From contig DAOTVD010000123.1 in NCBI GenBank assembly GCA_034437075.1, forward strand, positions 1 through 21,545: 21,545 nt of DNA, read 5' to 3'. The DNA is from DAOTVD01 sp034437075. Its GTDB lineage: Bacteria > Chloroflexota > Anaerolineae > Aggregatilineales > J027. Positions within the stretch are counted from its first letter, which is position 1; each line of letters begins with the position of its first letter. Both the position numbers and the translations under genes were made by a program. Positions 1-6,442 of the stretch are shown here, piece after piece. The notes below the pieces were generated by a model, which worked only from the letters and a program-made list of their open reading frames with translations, did not search any database and had not been told where the DNA came from.

Positions 1-92
1 ACACATACCCCGAAATTGGCCCGTATTTAGCCCTGGGCGATCATCTGATTGTAGTGGTGGACGGCCAAGCCTACGAAATTCAGCCTGAATAA
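1..92 (+). CDS. C-terminal fragment of an unknown protein
   Basis: An open frame runs in from the left edge and stops at TAA 90-92. It encodes about 29 residues, ending in ALGDHLIVVVDGQAYEIQPE. The tail is rich in beta-branched residues (DHLIVVVDGQAYEI), as in the last strands of a beta-sandwich or barrel. Too little is present to name the protein. It lies 70 bp before the start codon of the NYN gene on the same strand, so the two could be co-transcribed, although a stable hairpin lies between them. The reading frame is supported only by the lack of stops over its short length and by plausible composition. Confidence 0.5.
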   Translation, partial: TYPEIGPYLALGDHLIVVVDGQAYEIQPE

Positions 93-120
93 GCAAAAAT
101 TCAGCAAGTGTTAAGAAAAT

Positions 121-159
121 GGGCGCTCCGGTATGTTAGTATACCTAAAAGGAGCGCCC
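121..159 (+). promoter_or_regulatory. Hairpin that masks the ribosome-binding site of the NYN gene
   Basis: GGGCGCTCC (121-129) is perfectly complementary to GGAGCGCCC (151-159). Inside it GGTAT (130-134) pairs with ATACC (141-145), with TAAAA (146-150) bulged on the 3' side and a GTTAGT loop. The 3' arm contains the Shine-Dalgarno core GGAG (151-154), which sits 8 nt before the ATG at 163. In the folded RNA the core would be buried in a 9-bp GC-rich stem. No T-tract follows, so this is not a normal intrinsic terminator. Translational control is inferred. Confidence 0.6.
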
Positions 160-162
160 ATC

Positions 163-663
163 ATGCGATATTTAATAGACGGCCACAATTTAATCGCCAA
201 GCTACCCGACATTGATCTGGCAGACCCGGACGACGAAGCCAAGCTCGTCTTGAAGTTGCGCGGGTTTGTGGCGCGCACGGGCAAGCGCGTGACCGTGGTC
301 TTCGATGGCGGCATCCCTGGGGGCTTTGCGCCACATCTCTCTAGCAGCCAAGTGACGGTTAAATTCGCCTCCGCTGAGCGCATGAACGCCGACGAGGTAT
401 TGCTGAGCCTGATGCGCAAGATCAAAAATGTCGACGTGTATACGCTTGTTTCTTCAGACAGTGAAATTATCGACGCGGCGCGCGGCTACGGCATCGCCGT
501 TTTGCGTGCGGAAGGCTTTATCGAGAAGTTACAAAAAGTTGGCACCCCTAGCGCCAAGATTATCCCCGAAAAAGACGAGAAGGTGCGCTTGAGCCCGCGC
601 GAAGTGGATGAATGGCTGGCGATTTTCAACGAGCCCCGCCCCGCTAAGCGCAAACGCCGCTAA
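163..663 (+). CDS. NYN-domain protein, YacP family (putative RNase)
   Basis: The product is 166 aa. It begins MRYLIDGHNLI, the classic first strand of the NYN/PIN-like fold, with Asp6 and Asn9 at the metal site. Further acidic positions fit the family: Asp48 in VVFDGG, Asp77 in NADEVL, and Asp99 and Asp104 in SSDSEIIDAA. The C-terminus is basic (PAKRKRR), which suits RNA binding. Family members are cytoplasmic and are thought to be metal-dependent ribonucleases; YacP (Rae1) of Bacillus cleaves mRNA on the ribosome. The exact substrate here is unknown. The start at 163 is preferred over an in-frame ATG at 133, because GGAG lies 8 nt before it and the family starts at this Met. The 3' end overlaps the convergent gene by 4 bp (660-663). 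Confidence 0.85.
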   Translation: MRYLIDGHNLIAKLPDIDLADPDDEAKLVLKLRGFVARTGKRVTVVFDGGIPGGFAPHLSSSQVTVKFASAERMNADEVLLSLMRKIKNVDVYTLVSSDSEIIDAARGYGIAVLRAEGFIEKLQKVGTPSAKIIPEKDEKVRLSPREVDEWLAIFNEPRPAKRKRR

Positions 664-2063
664 TCCCCTAAATGTTGGGTCGCCAGGTTGCGGATCGAAC
701 GCGCGCTGAGCGGGCCGCGCGCCACCTGCAAAATCGTCCCATCTGGCCCAATGACGTAAGTCGTCGGGAAGGCCGCCACGGCGAATTGATCGTGCAAGCG
801 CCCGTCATCCAACACAAGCGGCAGTGTATAGCCTTCTTGCTCGCTATATTGCGCGATATACTCCGGCGGGTCGATGGCATTTACATTCAGCACGGTCATG
901 CCTTGTGCGGCGTATTCCTCATATACCGCTTGCAAGCCCGGCGCTTCTTCGCGGCAGTACGGACAATCCACAAACCAGAAACGCAAAAACACCAGATCGC
1001 CTGCGTAATCATCCAGCGTAACCGGGGTATCGTCGGCGGCGAGCGTCGCGCTAAACGCGGGCGCACGATAGCCCCTGCGCAGCCCGACGGGCGCATCCTC
1101 GGCAGTGGGGGGCGTAATGCGCACATATTGCGCCATGGCCGTCAGCAGCGCTGCATGTGCGGGGCTCCAAGCACCCAGCGGCGCGCGCATGATGAGGTTG
1201 GCCGCGCCAAACTCGGAGGCCCCCAGCGCGCTAATCGCAATGCCCGTATGGGTAAAGCTTTCGAAGGGCTGGGCCTGCGCGGCCAAACCGCCCAGGATGG
1301 TGTCATAAGCCTGGCTTTCGTCCACTTGAGAGAGATAATTGACACCGAGCGTCCGCAGCACGAAGGGCGGGTCACCTTCGCCAATGAGGTCACTCCGAAA
1401 ACCGGCCTGAAACCAGACTTCCGTGCCGGCTAATTCGCTTTCGGGCGGGGCTGTCCATTGTACGAAGCTAGAAAACGTGCTGGATGCCCACCCGGCAGGC
1501 GCACGCATCGCCGCCGACCAACCGCGCGGCACCTCTGCTACCTGGGGCAAAAAAATTGCTTGGTTCAATAACCCGGCGACTTCATCAACTTCCCAGTTAG
1601 CCGCCGAACCAAAAGCCAACAAACGCACCCAATGCCCGCTCTCGGATAGGTTAAAGACGCGCATCTGGAAGATCACCTGGTCCGTAGCGCCGCTATAGTG
1701 CGTGCCGCCTAGGCCCCATTGTTGGATCGGCGCGGCGGTTACGTTCGCCACCTGCAATCCATGGTCTTTTAGGGTGCGGTCAACAAGTTGGGCAACATCC
1801 GGCGGCGTTTCAAATTGGTTAACATAGGCATAGATCAACGTATCCCCTGGCCCGGTTGGCGTGGCCGCGCGCTCGGGGTTCGGCGTGGCGATGAGCGCGG
1901 TCTGGCCCGGCACATCGCTATGCGTGGTCGTATACCAATCGGCGGGAACGCGCAGGGTTACGAGCCCATCCACATCACTCACGTGGAGCATCTCGGGCTC
2001 TTGCGCTCTGGTAACAGGCACCAACAACCAGAGCAGAATAAGTGCAAAAATGAGACGCCGCAT
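660..2063 (-). CDS. Secreted protein: two PsbP/DcrB-like domains plus a thioredoxin-like domain
   Basis: The product is 467 aa. The start at 2063 (MRRLIFALILL) is chosen because GGAG lies 6 nt upstream and an export signal follows at once, ending near TRAQ (residue 21). Longer in-frame starts (2075, 2147) lack a good ribosome-binding site. Residues 25-172 and 180-316 look like two copies of one domain, opening with LRVPADW (Trp43) and MRAPAGW (Trp191). Residues 334-467 are a TlpA/AhpC-like thioredoxin fold with a CPYC pair (Cys367, Cys370) after a FLRFWFV strand, and the conserved cis-Pro in AFPTTYVIG (Pro433). It probably acts as an extracytoplasmic thiol-disulfide oxidoreductase. The role of the first two domains is unknown. 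It stands alone on its strand and converges with the NYN gene. Confidence 0.8.
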   Translation of the reverse strand: MRRLIFALILLWLLVPVTRAQEPEMLHVSDVDGLVTLRVPADWYTTTHSDVPGQTALIATPNPERAATPTGPGDTLIYAYVNQFETPPDVAQLVDRTLKDHGLQVANVTAAPIQQWGLGGTHYSGATDQVIFQMRVFNLSESGHWVRLLAFGSAANWEVDEVAGLLNQAIFLPQVAEVPRGWSAAMRAPAGWASSTFSSFVQWTAPPESELAGTEVWFQAGFRSDLIGEGDPPFVLRTLGVNYLSQVDESQAYDTILGGLAAQAQPFESFTHTGIAISALGASEFGAANLIMRAPLGAWSPAHAALLTAMAQYVRITPPTAEDAPVGLRRGYRAPAFSATLAADDTPVTLDDYAGDLVFLRFWFVDCPYCREEAPGLQAVYEEYAAQGMTVLNVNAIDPPEYIAQYSEQEGYTLPLVLDDGRLHDQFAVAAFPTTYVIGPDGTILQVARGPLSARSIRNLATQHLGD

Positions 2064-2135
2064 GATCTTCTCCATATCGCGTTGTGTAGCTAAGTTGTTC
2101 GTATTGTGGCATACACAGGCTTTGGCCAGTGTACG

Positions 2136-2153
2136 CTTTAATAACACTTTAAT
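2136..2153. promoter_or_regulatory. Direct repeat CTTTAAT-N4-CTTTAAT, possible response-regulator site
   Basis: CTTTAAT occurs at 2136-2142 and again at 2147-2153, so the period is exactly 11 bp with a 4-bp spacer (AACA). Two 7-bp units on the same DNA face are the layout used by PhoB/OmpR-family regulators. The site lies 73-90 bp upstream of the minus-strand start at 2063. Assignment to that regulator class is inference from geometry; chance cannot be excluded in an AT-rich stretch. Confidence 0.35.
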
Positions 2154-2195
2154 GCATTGCTCAGACCGTGCTTACCCCCCCGGCGTATATTGGAA

Positions 2196-2273
2196 TTATC
2201 CATCCTTGGTACTTCGCGATGGTTGATGTAGTGTGCAAATGTATTGTAAGTCTTCATACCAAGGATGCGATAA
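2196..2273. repeat. Long inverted repeat with a 45-nt loop
   Basis: CATCCTTGGTA (2201-2211) is perfectly complementary to TACCAAGGATG (2257-2267). Beyond one bulged base (C2268) the arms continue with TTATC (2196-2200) and GATAA (2269-2273), giving 16 pairs. The 45-nt loop shows no gene. It could be a structured leader, a small RNA stem or the relic of a small mobile element. No T-tract follows on either strand, so it is not a standard terminator. Confidence 0.6.
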
Positions 2274-2312
2274 GGCGACAACCACGGTAGTGAACTGTAC
2301 CGTTAGATAGAG

Positions 2313-2365
2313 AATAAATCCGGACTGCTATGCGCCCCCCCCCCTGCCATACAGTCCGATTTATT
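2313..2365. repeat. Hairpin with a C10 tract in the loop
   Basis: Three helices stack: AATAAATC (2313-2320) with GATTTATT (2358-2365), GGACTG (2322-2327) with CAGTCC (2352-2357), and TATG (2329-2332) with CATA (2348-2351). Single C residues bulge at 2321 and 2328. The loop contains ten consecutive C residues (2335-2344). The right arm overlaps the expected -35 region of the promoter at 2368-2376. The A-rich left and T-rich right ends resemble a bidirectional terminator, but no gene on either strand points into it. An operator or cruciform role is equally possible. Confidence 0.55.
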
Positions 2366-2376
2366 TTTGGTACAAT
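2348..2376 (+). promoter_or_regulatory. Extended -10 promoter for the SH3-domain lipoprotein gene
   Basis: The -10 box TACAAT (2371-2376) is preceded by TGG (2368-2370), an extended -10 motif. At 17 bp spacing the -35 position reads CATACA (2348-2353), which matches TTGACA at three of six bases. Transcription would start near 2383, one or two bases before the ATG at 2385, which implies a leaderless or nearly leaderless mRNA. Confidence 0.5.
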
Positions 2377-2384
2377 ATCGTCTT

Positions 2385-3809
2385 ATGGTAGCTATGTTGA
2401 AACCCATCTATCCCCAACTCCTGATGATGCTCATATTGTTCCTGGTGGGCTGCGCCACCGGGGAAGACGTATCGCCCAACACCAACGAGGACAATACGCC
2501 CCGGGCGCGCGTTAATGTCAGCGAAGCAACGGTCTTTCAGGCGCCATCCCGCGATGCGGCGGTCGCTTTTCGGCTCATCCAGGGCGATACGGTGCCCGTG
2601 GTCGCCCAAACCACATCCGATGAATTTGATGTCGTGTGGTATCAAATCGGCCAGGGCCAGCGTTTCGGCTGGGTGGCGGGCTCGCAAGTGACAACCAGCG
2701 GCGATTTGTCCGTGGTGCGCGTGGTGGATTTAAGCACCGAACTCCCGACGCCAACCCCCTCGCCCCCACCAGCAACGCCTACCCCGCGCTTGGTCGTGGT
2801 GCCAGATGACGACATCCCCGCGCGGGTAATCGTCTCGGAAGGCATCGTCTTTCAGCAGCCCAGCCGCGATGCCGAACAGGTGGATCGTCTATTTGAAGGC
2901 GAAATCGTGGAGGTGATCGGACGCTTACCGAGCGAAACATCCGGCGACCAATTCTATTTTGTAGGCCGGAATAACACCGTGCTGGGGTGGATGCTTGCCG
3001 CCCAGCTAGACGTACAGGGCGAATTGTCTAACGTGCCATTTTTGGAAGATGCGGACGTCGCGTTAAGTACCGTCATGCCCGCTGCCACCGACCTCGCCCA
3101 AGTGCCGACCGCCGCTCCGATGGAGGAATCACCTTCACCAGCGCCGACAACAACGCCGCCCAGCGCTTCCCCCACAGCTACCACCATCCCTTTTAACCCC
3201 ACCGAAACCCCAGCCGCAGTGGAAACCGCCCGCGCCGCCGCCACCGCCACCCCGCTAGAGGAACCGACCCCAGACGGCCCAACCCCGACCCCTGGCCCGG
3301 CCCAAGGCGAACCACCGCCCCTTAGCATCGATCTGCCCGCCGGGTGGCAGCAAGCACATTTTGTGGTGCCCATCACTACATCGTACTTGCAAGGTGCGCT
3401 GCCTATCTCGTTGTATCAAGGGCTGTTGCCGGGTAACTCGGTAGGGTCTATCTGGTTGGTATATGGCTTCCCGAACGTGACCAGCCCTAGCGGCGAAATT
3501 AATCTGCTAGGGGATGGTGTGCAACTGTTGCGCGGCCTGCTGCTAGACCCCACAACCTGCCAAATTGGCCTGAGTGACGAAGTGCGCGAGTATCGCGTAG
3601 GCGAGCGCGAAGCCGTCGGCACGATCTATTCCGCTGTGAATTGCGCCAATAGCCCCGATATGGCCGGATATTTTGCTGTGCTGCAAGTCGGCGGCGGCAA
3701 TTTCGCGTTCTTCGTGGGCGTCGAACCGCCGGATACGGTCGAGCAAGCCCTGCCACAAATGCAAACCATTCTGGAAAGCGTTGAGTTTGATGAGGAGTTG
3801 ATCGAATGA
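2385..3809 (+). CDS. Lipoprotein with two SH3-like domains and a PsbP-like C-terminal domain
   Basis: The product is 474 aa from ATG 2385; ATG 2394 (465 aa) is the alternative, and neither has a clear ribosome-binding site. A hydrophobic stretch ends in the lipobox LVGC (Cys23), so it should be a lipid-anchored surface protein. Residues 40-115 and 145-215 are two related SH3-like units; both contain the pattern VSE-x2-VFQ-x-PSRDA and later RL-x2-G[DE]. A Thr/Pro-rich linker occupies about 235-312. Residues 313-470 form a further domain opening with SIDLPAGW, shared with other proteins in this window. SH3-like modules often bind wall peptides or glycans. The next gene, an M23 peptidase, overlaps by ATGA (3806-3809), so the two are probably translationally coupled and work at the wall together. 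Confidence 0.8.
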   Translation: MVAMLKPIYPQLLMMLILFLVGCATGEDVSPNTNEDNTPRARVNVSEATVFQAPSRDAAVAFRLIQGDTVPVVAQTTSDEFDVVWYQIGQGQRFGWVAGSQVTTSGDLSVVRVVDLSTELPTPTPSPPPATPTPRLVVVPDDDIPARVIVSEGIVFQQPSRDAEQVDRLFEGEIVEVIGRLPSETSGDQFYFVGRNNTVLGWMLAAQLDVQGELSNVPFLEDADVALSTVMPAATDLAQVPTAAPMEESPSPAPTTTPPSASPTATTIPFNPTETPAAVETARAAATATPLEEPTPDGPTPTPGPAQGEPPPLSIDLPAGWQQAHFVVPITTSYLQGALPISLYQGLLPGNSVGSIWLVYGFPNVTSPSGEINLLGDGVQLLRGLLLDPTTCQIGLSDEVREYRVGEREAVGTIYSAVNCANSPDMAGYFAVLQVGGGNFAFFVGVEPPDTVEQALPQMQTILESVEFDEELIE

Positions 3810-4705
3810 ACACGCTGCGCGGTTTACTGGTGCTGATTGTGCTGCTGGGCGGGATGCTAGCGGCGCCGGTTCTGGCCGATAGCCAGGTCGAAACCGCCGA
3901 AGGAACACAGATCGACCTGCGCTTTGATGGCATCCGCCAGGGCCGGCTCGGCACGGTGGACGTTCGCGGGGCAGATTTAGCCCATGTTCAGGCGGCATTA
4001 TTGGGCGCGCAATTTCGCTTTTTCCCGGTGAGCGGCGAAGATGATCTGTTTCGCGGGTATATCGCCGCGCCGATGGACGCGCCCCCCGGTTTTCACGACC
4101 TGGCAATCCTGGCGATTTACGCGGATGGCCGCGAAGATTTTCATCTCGCAGAAGTGCGCATCCTGGCCGGGGGCTTTGCAGAAACCACGTTTTCGCTCCC
4201 GCGTGAGTTGCAAGACTTGGCCGACCACAACCTCTATCTGGATGAATTGGCCCTGCTCAACGCTTATATCCAAGCCGGGCGGGCGGCAGAGGGCAGTTGG
4301 CATCAACGCGGCATCGTGCCGCCGCTAACGCGGCGCTTGACGGCAGGCTATGGCACTTTTCGCTATTTCAGCGGCCCGGAATGGCAGCGTCATTCGGGCG
4401 TCGATTACGCCGCGCCAGAGGGCACCCCGATTCCGAACATGGCCAGCGGGCGCGTCGTCGCCATTCTGCAACTGCCCTTGCGGGGTAATTATGTGCTCAT
4501 TGACCACGGCGGCGGGCTTTTCTCCGGCTATGCGCACTTGCTAGAGGTCACGGTGCGCGCGGGGGATTTCGTCATCCCTGGCGATGAAGTCGGCACGCTA
4601 GGCAATACGGGGCGTAGTACCGGGCCACATCTGCATTGGGAAATTGCGCTGGGTGGCGTTTGGGTCGATCCGCTGGATTTTGCCGCGCGATTTTCGGCAG
4701 ATTAA
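3806..4705 (+). CDS. Secreted M23-family (LytM-type) metallopeptidase
   Basis: The product is 299 aa. A signal peptide (residues 1-24, ending PVLA-D) directs export. The C-terminal 110 residues carry the M23 zinc signature: His196 and Asp200 in HSGVDYAAPEGTPI, His275 and His277 in GPHLHWEI, and His244 in GYAHL. All expected zinc and catalytic positions are present, so the enzyme should be active. M23 enzymes cut peptide cross-links in peptidoglycan. Residues 30-125 look like a beta-rich domain of the type found before M23 domains. GAGGAG (3792-3797) lies 8 nt before the ATG, and the start overlaps the stop of the upstream lipoprotein gene. A promoter for the next gene begins 3 bp after this stop, and no terminator intervenes. 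Confidence 0.92.
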   Translation: MNTLRGLLVLIVLLGGMLAAPVLADSQVETAEGTQIDLRFDGIRQGRLGTVDVRGADLAHVQAALLGAQFRFFPVSGEDDLFRGYIAAPMDAPPGFHDLAILAIYADGREDFHLAEVRILAGGFAETTFSLPRELQDLADHNLYLDELALLNAYIQAGRAAEGSWHQRGIVPPLTRRLTAGYGTFRYFSGPEWQRHSGVDYAAPEGTPIPNMASGRVVAILQLPLRGNYVLIDHGGGLFSGYAHLLEVTVRAGDFVIPGDEVGTLGNTGRSTGPHLHWEIALGGVWVDPLDFAARFSAD

Positions 4706-4707
4706 GC

Positions 4708-4736
4708 TAGACAGGCCTGCCTCAATCTGCTAAAAT
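4708..4736 (+). promoter_or_regulatory. Sigma70-type promoter for the HerA-like ATPase gene
   Basis: TAGACA (4708-4713), a 17-bp spacer, then TAAAAT (4731-4736). A TGC directly before the -10 makes it an extended -10. The expected start point is near 4743, giving a 25-nt leader that contains AGAAGG about 6 nt before the ATG at 4769. Confidence 0.75.
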
Positions 4737-4768
4737 AGAACAAGTGTTTTGGTTGAAGAAGGCATACC

Positions 4769-6442
4769 ATGGTTGTGGATAGTGATAATTTAGAAGATTG
4801 GTTCCCGCGTGGGGATGGGCTGGTGGGGCACCCTATTGGCCAGCGCCTAGGCGTCGTGGTCGGCGGGTCGCTCAGCAAGGGCTTAGAGGTCAAGCTCGAC
4901 CGGGGCACGTCTATCGAAGACCTAGCGGTGGGGCGCTATGTGGTCGTACACGGCGCGCATAAACGCTTCTTTTGCATGGTGCAGGATATTTCCCTGGATA
5001 ACACCAATCCCGCGATTAAAGCCGACCCGCCCGACCTAGCCGACCCTTTCATGCGCGAAGTCTACGCCGGGACGGCGGCTTTCGGGACAATTGACGTGGT
5101 GCCGATGCTAACCATCGACGAAACCGGGCAAATTTTGCCCGTGAAAACCATCCCTAGCCATTTTATGCCTGTGGCCGTCGCCACCCTGGAAGATGTCGAA
5201 GACGTCTTCGGGCAAGAGGACGCCACGCATTTTAATATTGGCGCGCCCCTAGAACTAGAAGAAACGCAGATCAACATCGACCTAAAACGCTTGACTGAAC
5301 GTTCGGTGGGCGTGTTTGGCAAAAGCGGCACGGGCAAAAGCTTTCTGACGCGCGTCCTGATGGCGGGGATTATTCAGCGCGACGCCGCCGTGAGCCTGAT
5401 TTTCGACATGCATAACGATTACGGCTGGGAAGTCTCCGATGAGCGTGGCGTGGCGGCCAAGGGTTTGAAACAGCTTTTCCCCAGCAAAGTTTCGATCATC
5501 ACGCTGGATGAAGAATCTTCGCGGCGGCGCAATGCCAAATACGATTGGGTCGTGGAATTGGGCTATGATGAGATCGAGCCCGCCGACCTGGCCATGCTGA
5601 AAATGACCATGGACCTCAGTGACGCCATGATCGACGCCGCGTATGCGCTGCAAAAAGAATTCGGCAAAGAATGGATCACGCACTTTCTGGATATGCTGGA
5701 AGATGACCCCGCTGGCACCGAAGAATTCGTGCGCAATAAAAGCCTGAACTTTGGTTCCATCTCGGCCCTGGCACGGCGCCTGCGGCGCTTCGAGCGCTTC
5801 GGCTTTCTTAAGTCTGGCGGCACGCCAGATAGCGTCTCGCGGGTATTACAGACCCTTATCGAGGAACAAAAAAGCGTGGTGCTCGAATTTGGCCGCTATG
5901 GCAACGACCTCACCGCGTATATTCTGGTCGCGAACTATTTGACACGGCGTATTCATGAGCAATACGTTGAACTGGTCGAAAAATCGCTGGGCGACAAGCG
6001 CATGCAGCCCCCGCAATTGCTCATCACGATTGAAGAAGCGCACAAATTTTTAGACCCGCTCATCGCGCGCCAGACGATTTTTGGCATCATCGCGCGCGAA
6101 TTGCGCAAATATAACGTTACGCTGCTGATTGTAGACCAGCGCCCCAGCGCGATTGACGAAGAGGTTATGAGCCAGATTGGCACGCGCGTCACAGCCTTAT
6201 TGGATAACGATAAAGACATCACCGCTGTTTTAATGGGCGTCAGTGGCGCATCCAGTTTGCGCGAAGTGTTAGCCCGTTTGGAGACCAAACAACAAGCCAT
6301 CGTCATGGGGCATGCGGTGCCGATGCCCGTGGTCATGAAACCGCGCACCTATGATGCAGATTTCTACGCGGCGGTGATGAACAATAACAACGGGAATGGC
6401 CGCGCGCAGCTTGGCAGCCAACGCGGCGACCGGCGCTTGTAA
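4769..6442 (+). CDS. HerA/DUF87-family ATPase
   Basis: The product is 557 aa. Residues 20-115 fit the small HAS-type barrel that precedes HerA ATPase domains. A Walker A motif GKSGTGKS spans 184-191 (Lys190, Ser191), followed by a strand and IFDMHNDYGW (211-220), a typical HerA/FtsK-like element. Walker B is LLITIEEAH (417-425, with Glu422 and Glu423). QRPSAIDEEV (457-466) and the GTRV motif (471-474) match the sensor and arginine-finger region. These are hexameric DNA-translocating ATPases; archaeal HerA works with the NurA nuclease in end resection, and bacterial relatives act in repair or defence. No NurA- or SIR2-like partner is adjacent here, so the job is open. It has its own promoter. 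Its stop directly abuts that of the convergent radical SAM gene. Confidence 0.88.
   Translation: MVVDSDNLEDWFPRGDGLVGHPIGQRLGVVVGGSLSKGLEVKLDRGTSIEDLAVGRYVVVHGAHKRFFCMVQDISLDNTNPAIKADPPDLADPFMREVYAGTAAFGTIDVVPMLTIDETGQILPVKTIPSHFMPVAVATLEDVEDVFGQEDATHFNIGAPLELEETQINIDLKRLTERSVGVFGKSGTGKSFLTRVLMAGIIQRDAAVSLIFDMHNDYGWEVSDERGVAAKGLKQLFPSKVSIITLDEESSRRRNAKYDWVVELGYDEIEPADLAMLKMTMDLSDAMIDAAYALQKEFGKEWITHFLDMLEDDPAGTEEFVRNKSLNFGSISALARRLRRFERFGFLKSGGTPDSVSRVLQTLIEEQKSVVLEFGRYGNDLTAYILVANYLTRRIHEQYVELVEKSLGDKRMQPPQLLITIEEAHKFLDPLIARQTIFGIIARELRKYNVTLLIVDQRPSAIDEEVMSQIGTRVTALLDNDKDITAVLMGVSGASSLREVLARLETKQQAIVMGHAVPMPVVMKPRTYDADFYAAVMNNNNGNGRAQLGSQRGDRRL

Larger units (their letters stand above)
2064..2384. 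other. Intergenic control region between divergent genes
   Basis: These 321 bp separate two divergent secreted-protein genes, and no credible gene lies in them. They hold a 7-4-7 direct repeat (2136-2153), a 16-bp dyad with a long loop (2196-2273), a second hairpin with a C10 tract (2313-2365) and an extended -10 box (2368-2376). Each is listed separately. I found no convincing promoter for the minus-strand gene. Confidence 0.6.

Noticed and set aside
133..162. Upstream in-frame start for the NYN protein
   Set aside because: The extra ten residues come from the hairpin sequence, the family starts at MRYLIDGHN, and the GGAG is placed for ATG 163.
672..1433. A 253-codon plus-strand open frame opposite the thioredoxin-fusion gene
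   Set aside because: It is the antisense shadow of a gene with a signal peptide, CPYC motif and good ribosome-binding site. Its own product is Arg/His-rich without recognisable motifs.
2313..2368. Intrinsic terminator ahead of the SH3 lipoprotein gene
   Set aside because: The hairpin is followed by T residues, but no gene on the plus strand precedes it within reach, and a promoter overlaps its right arm. It is kept as a dyad of open function.
2721..3315. Thr/Pro-rich low-complexity stretches as tandem DNA repeats
   Set aside because: The repeats are at the amino-acid level (TPTP-type linkers) with varied codons, not a DNA tandem array.
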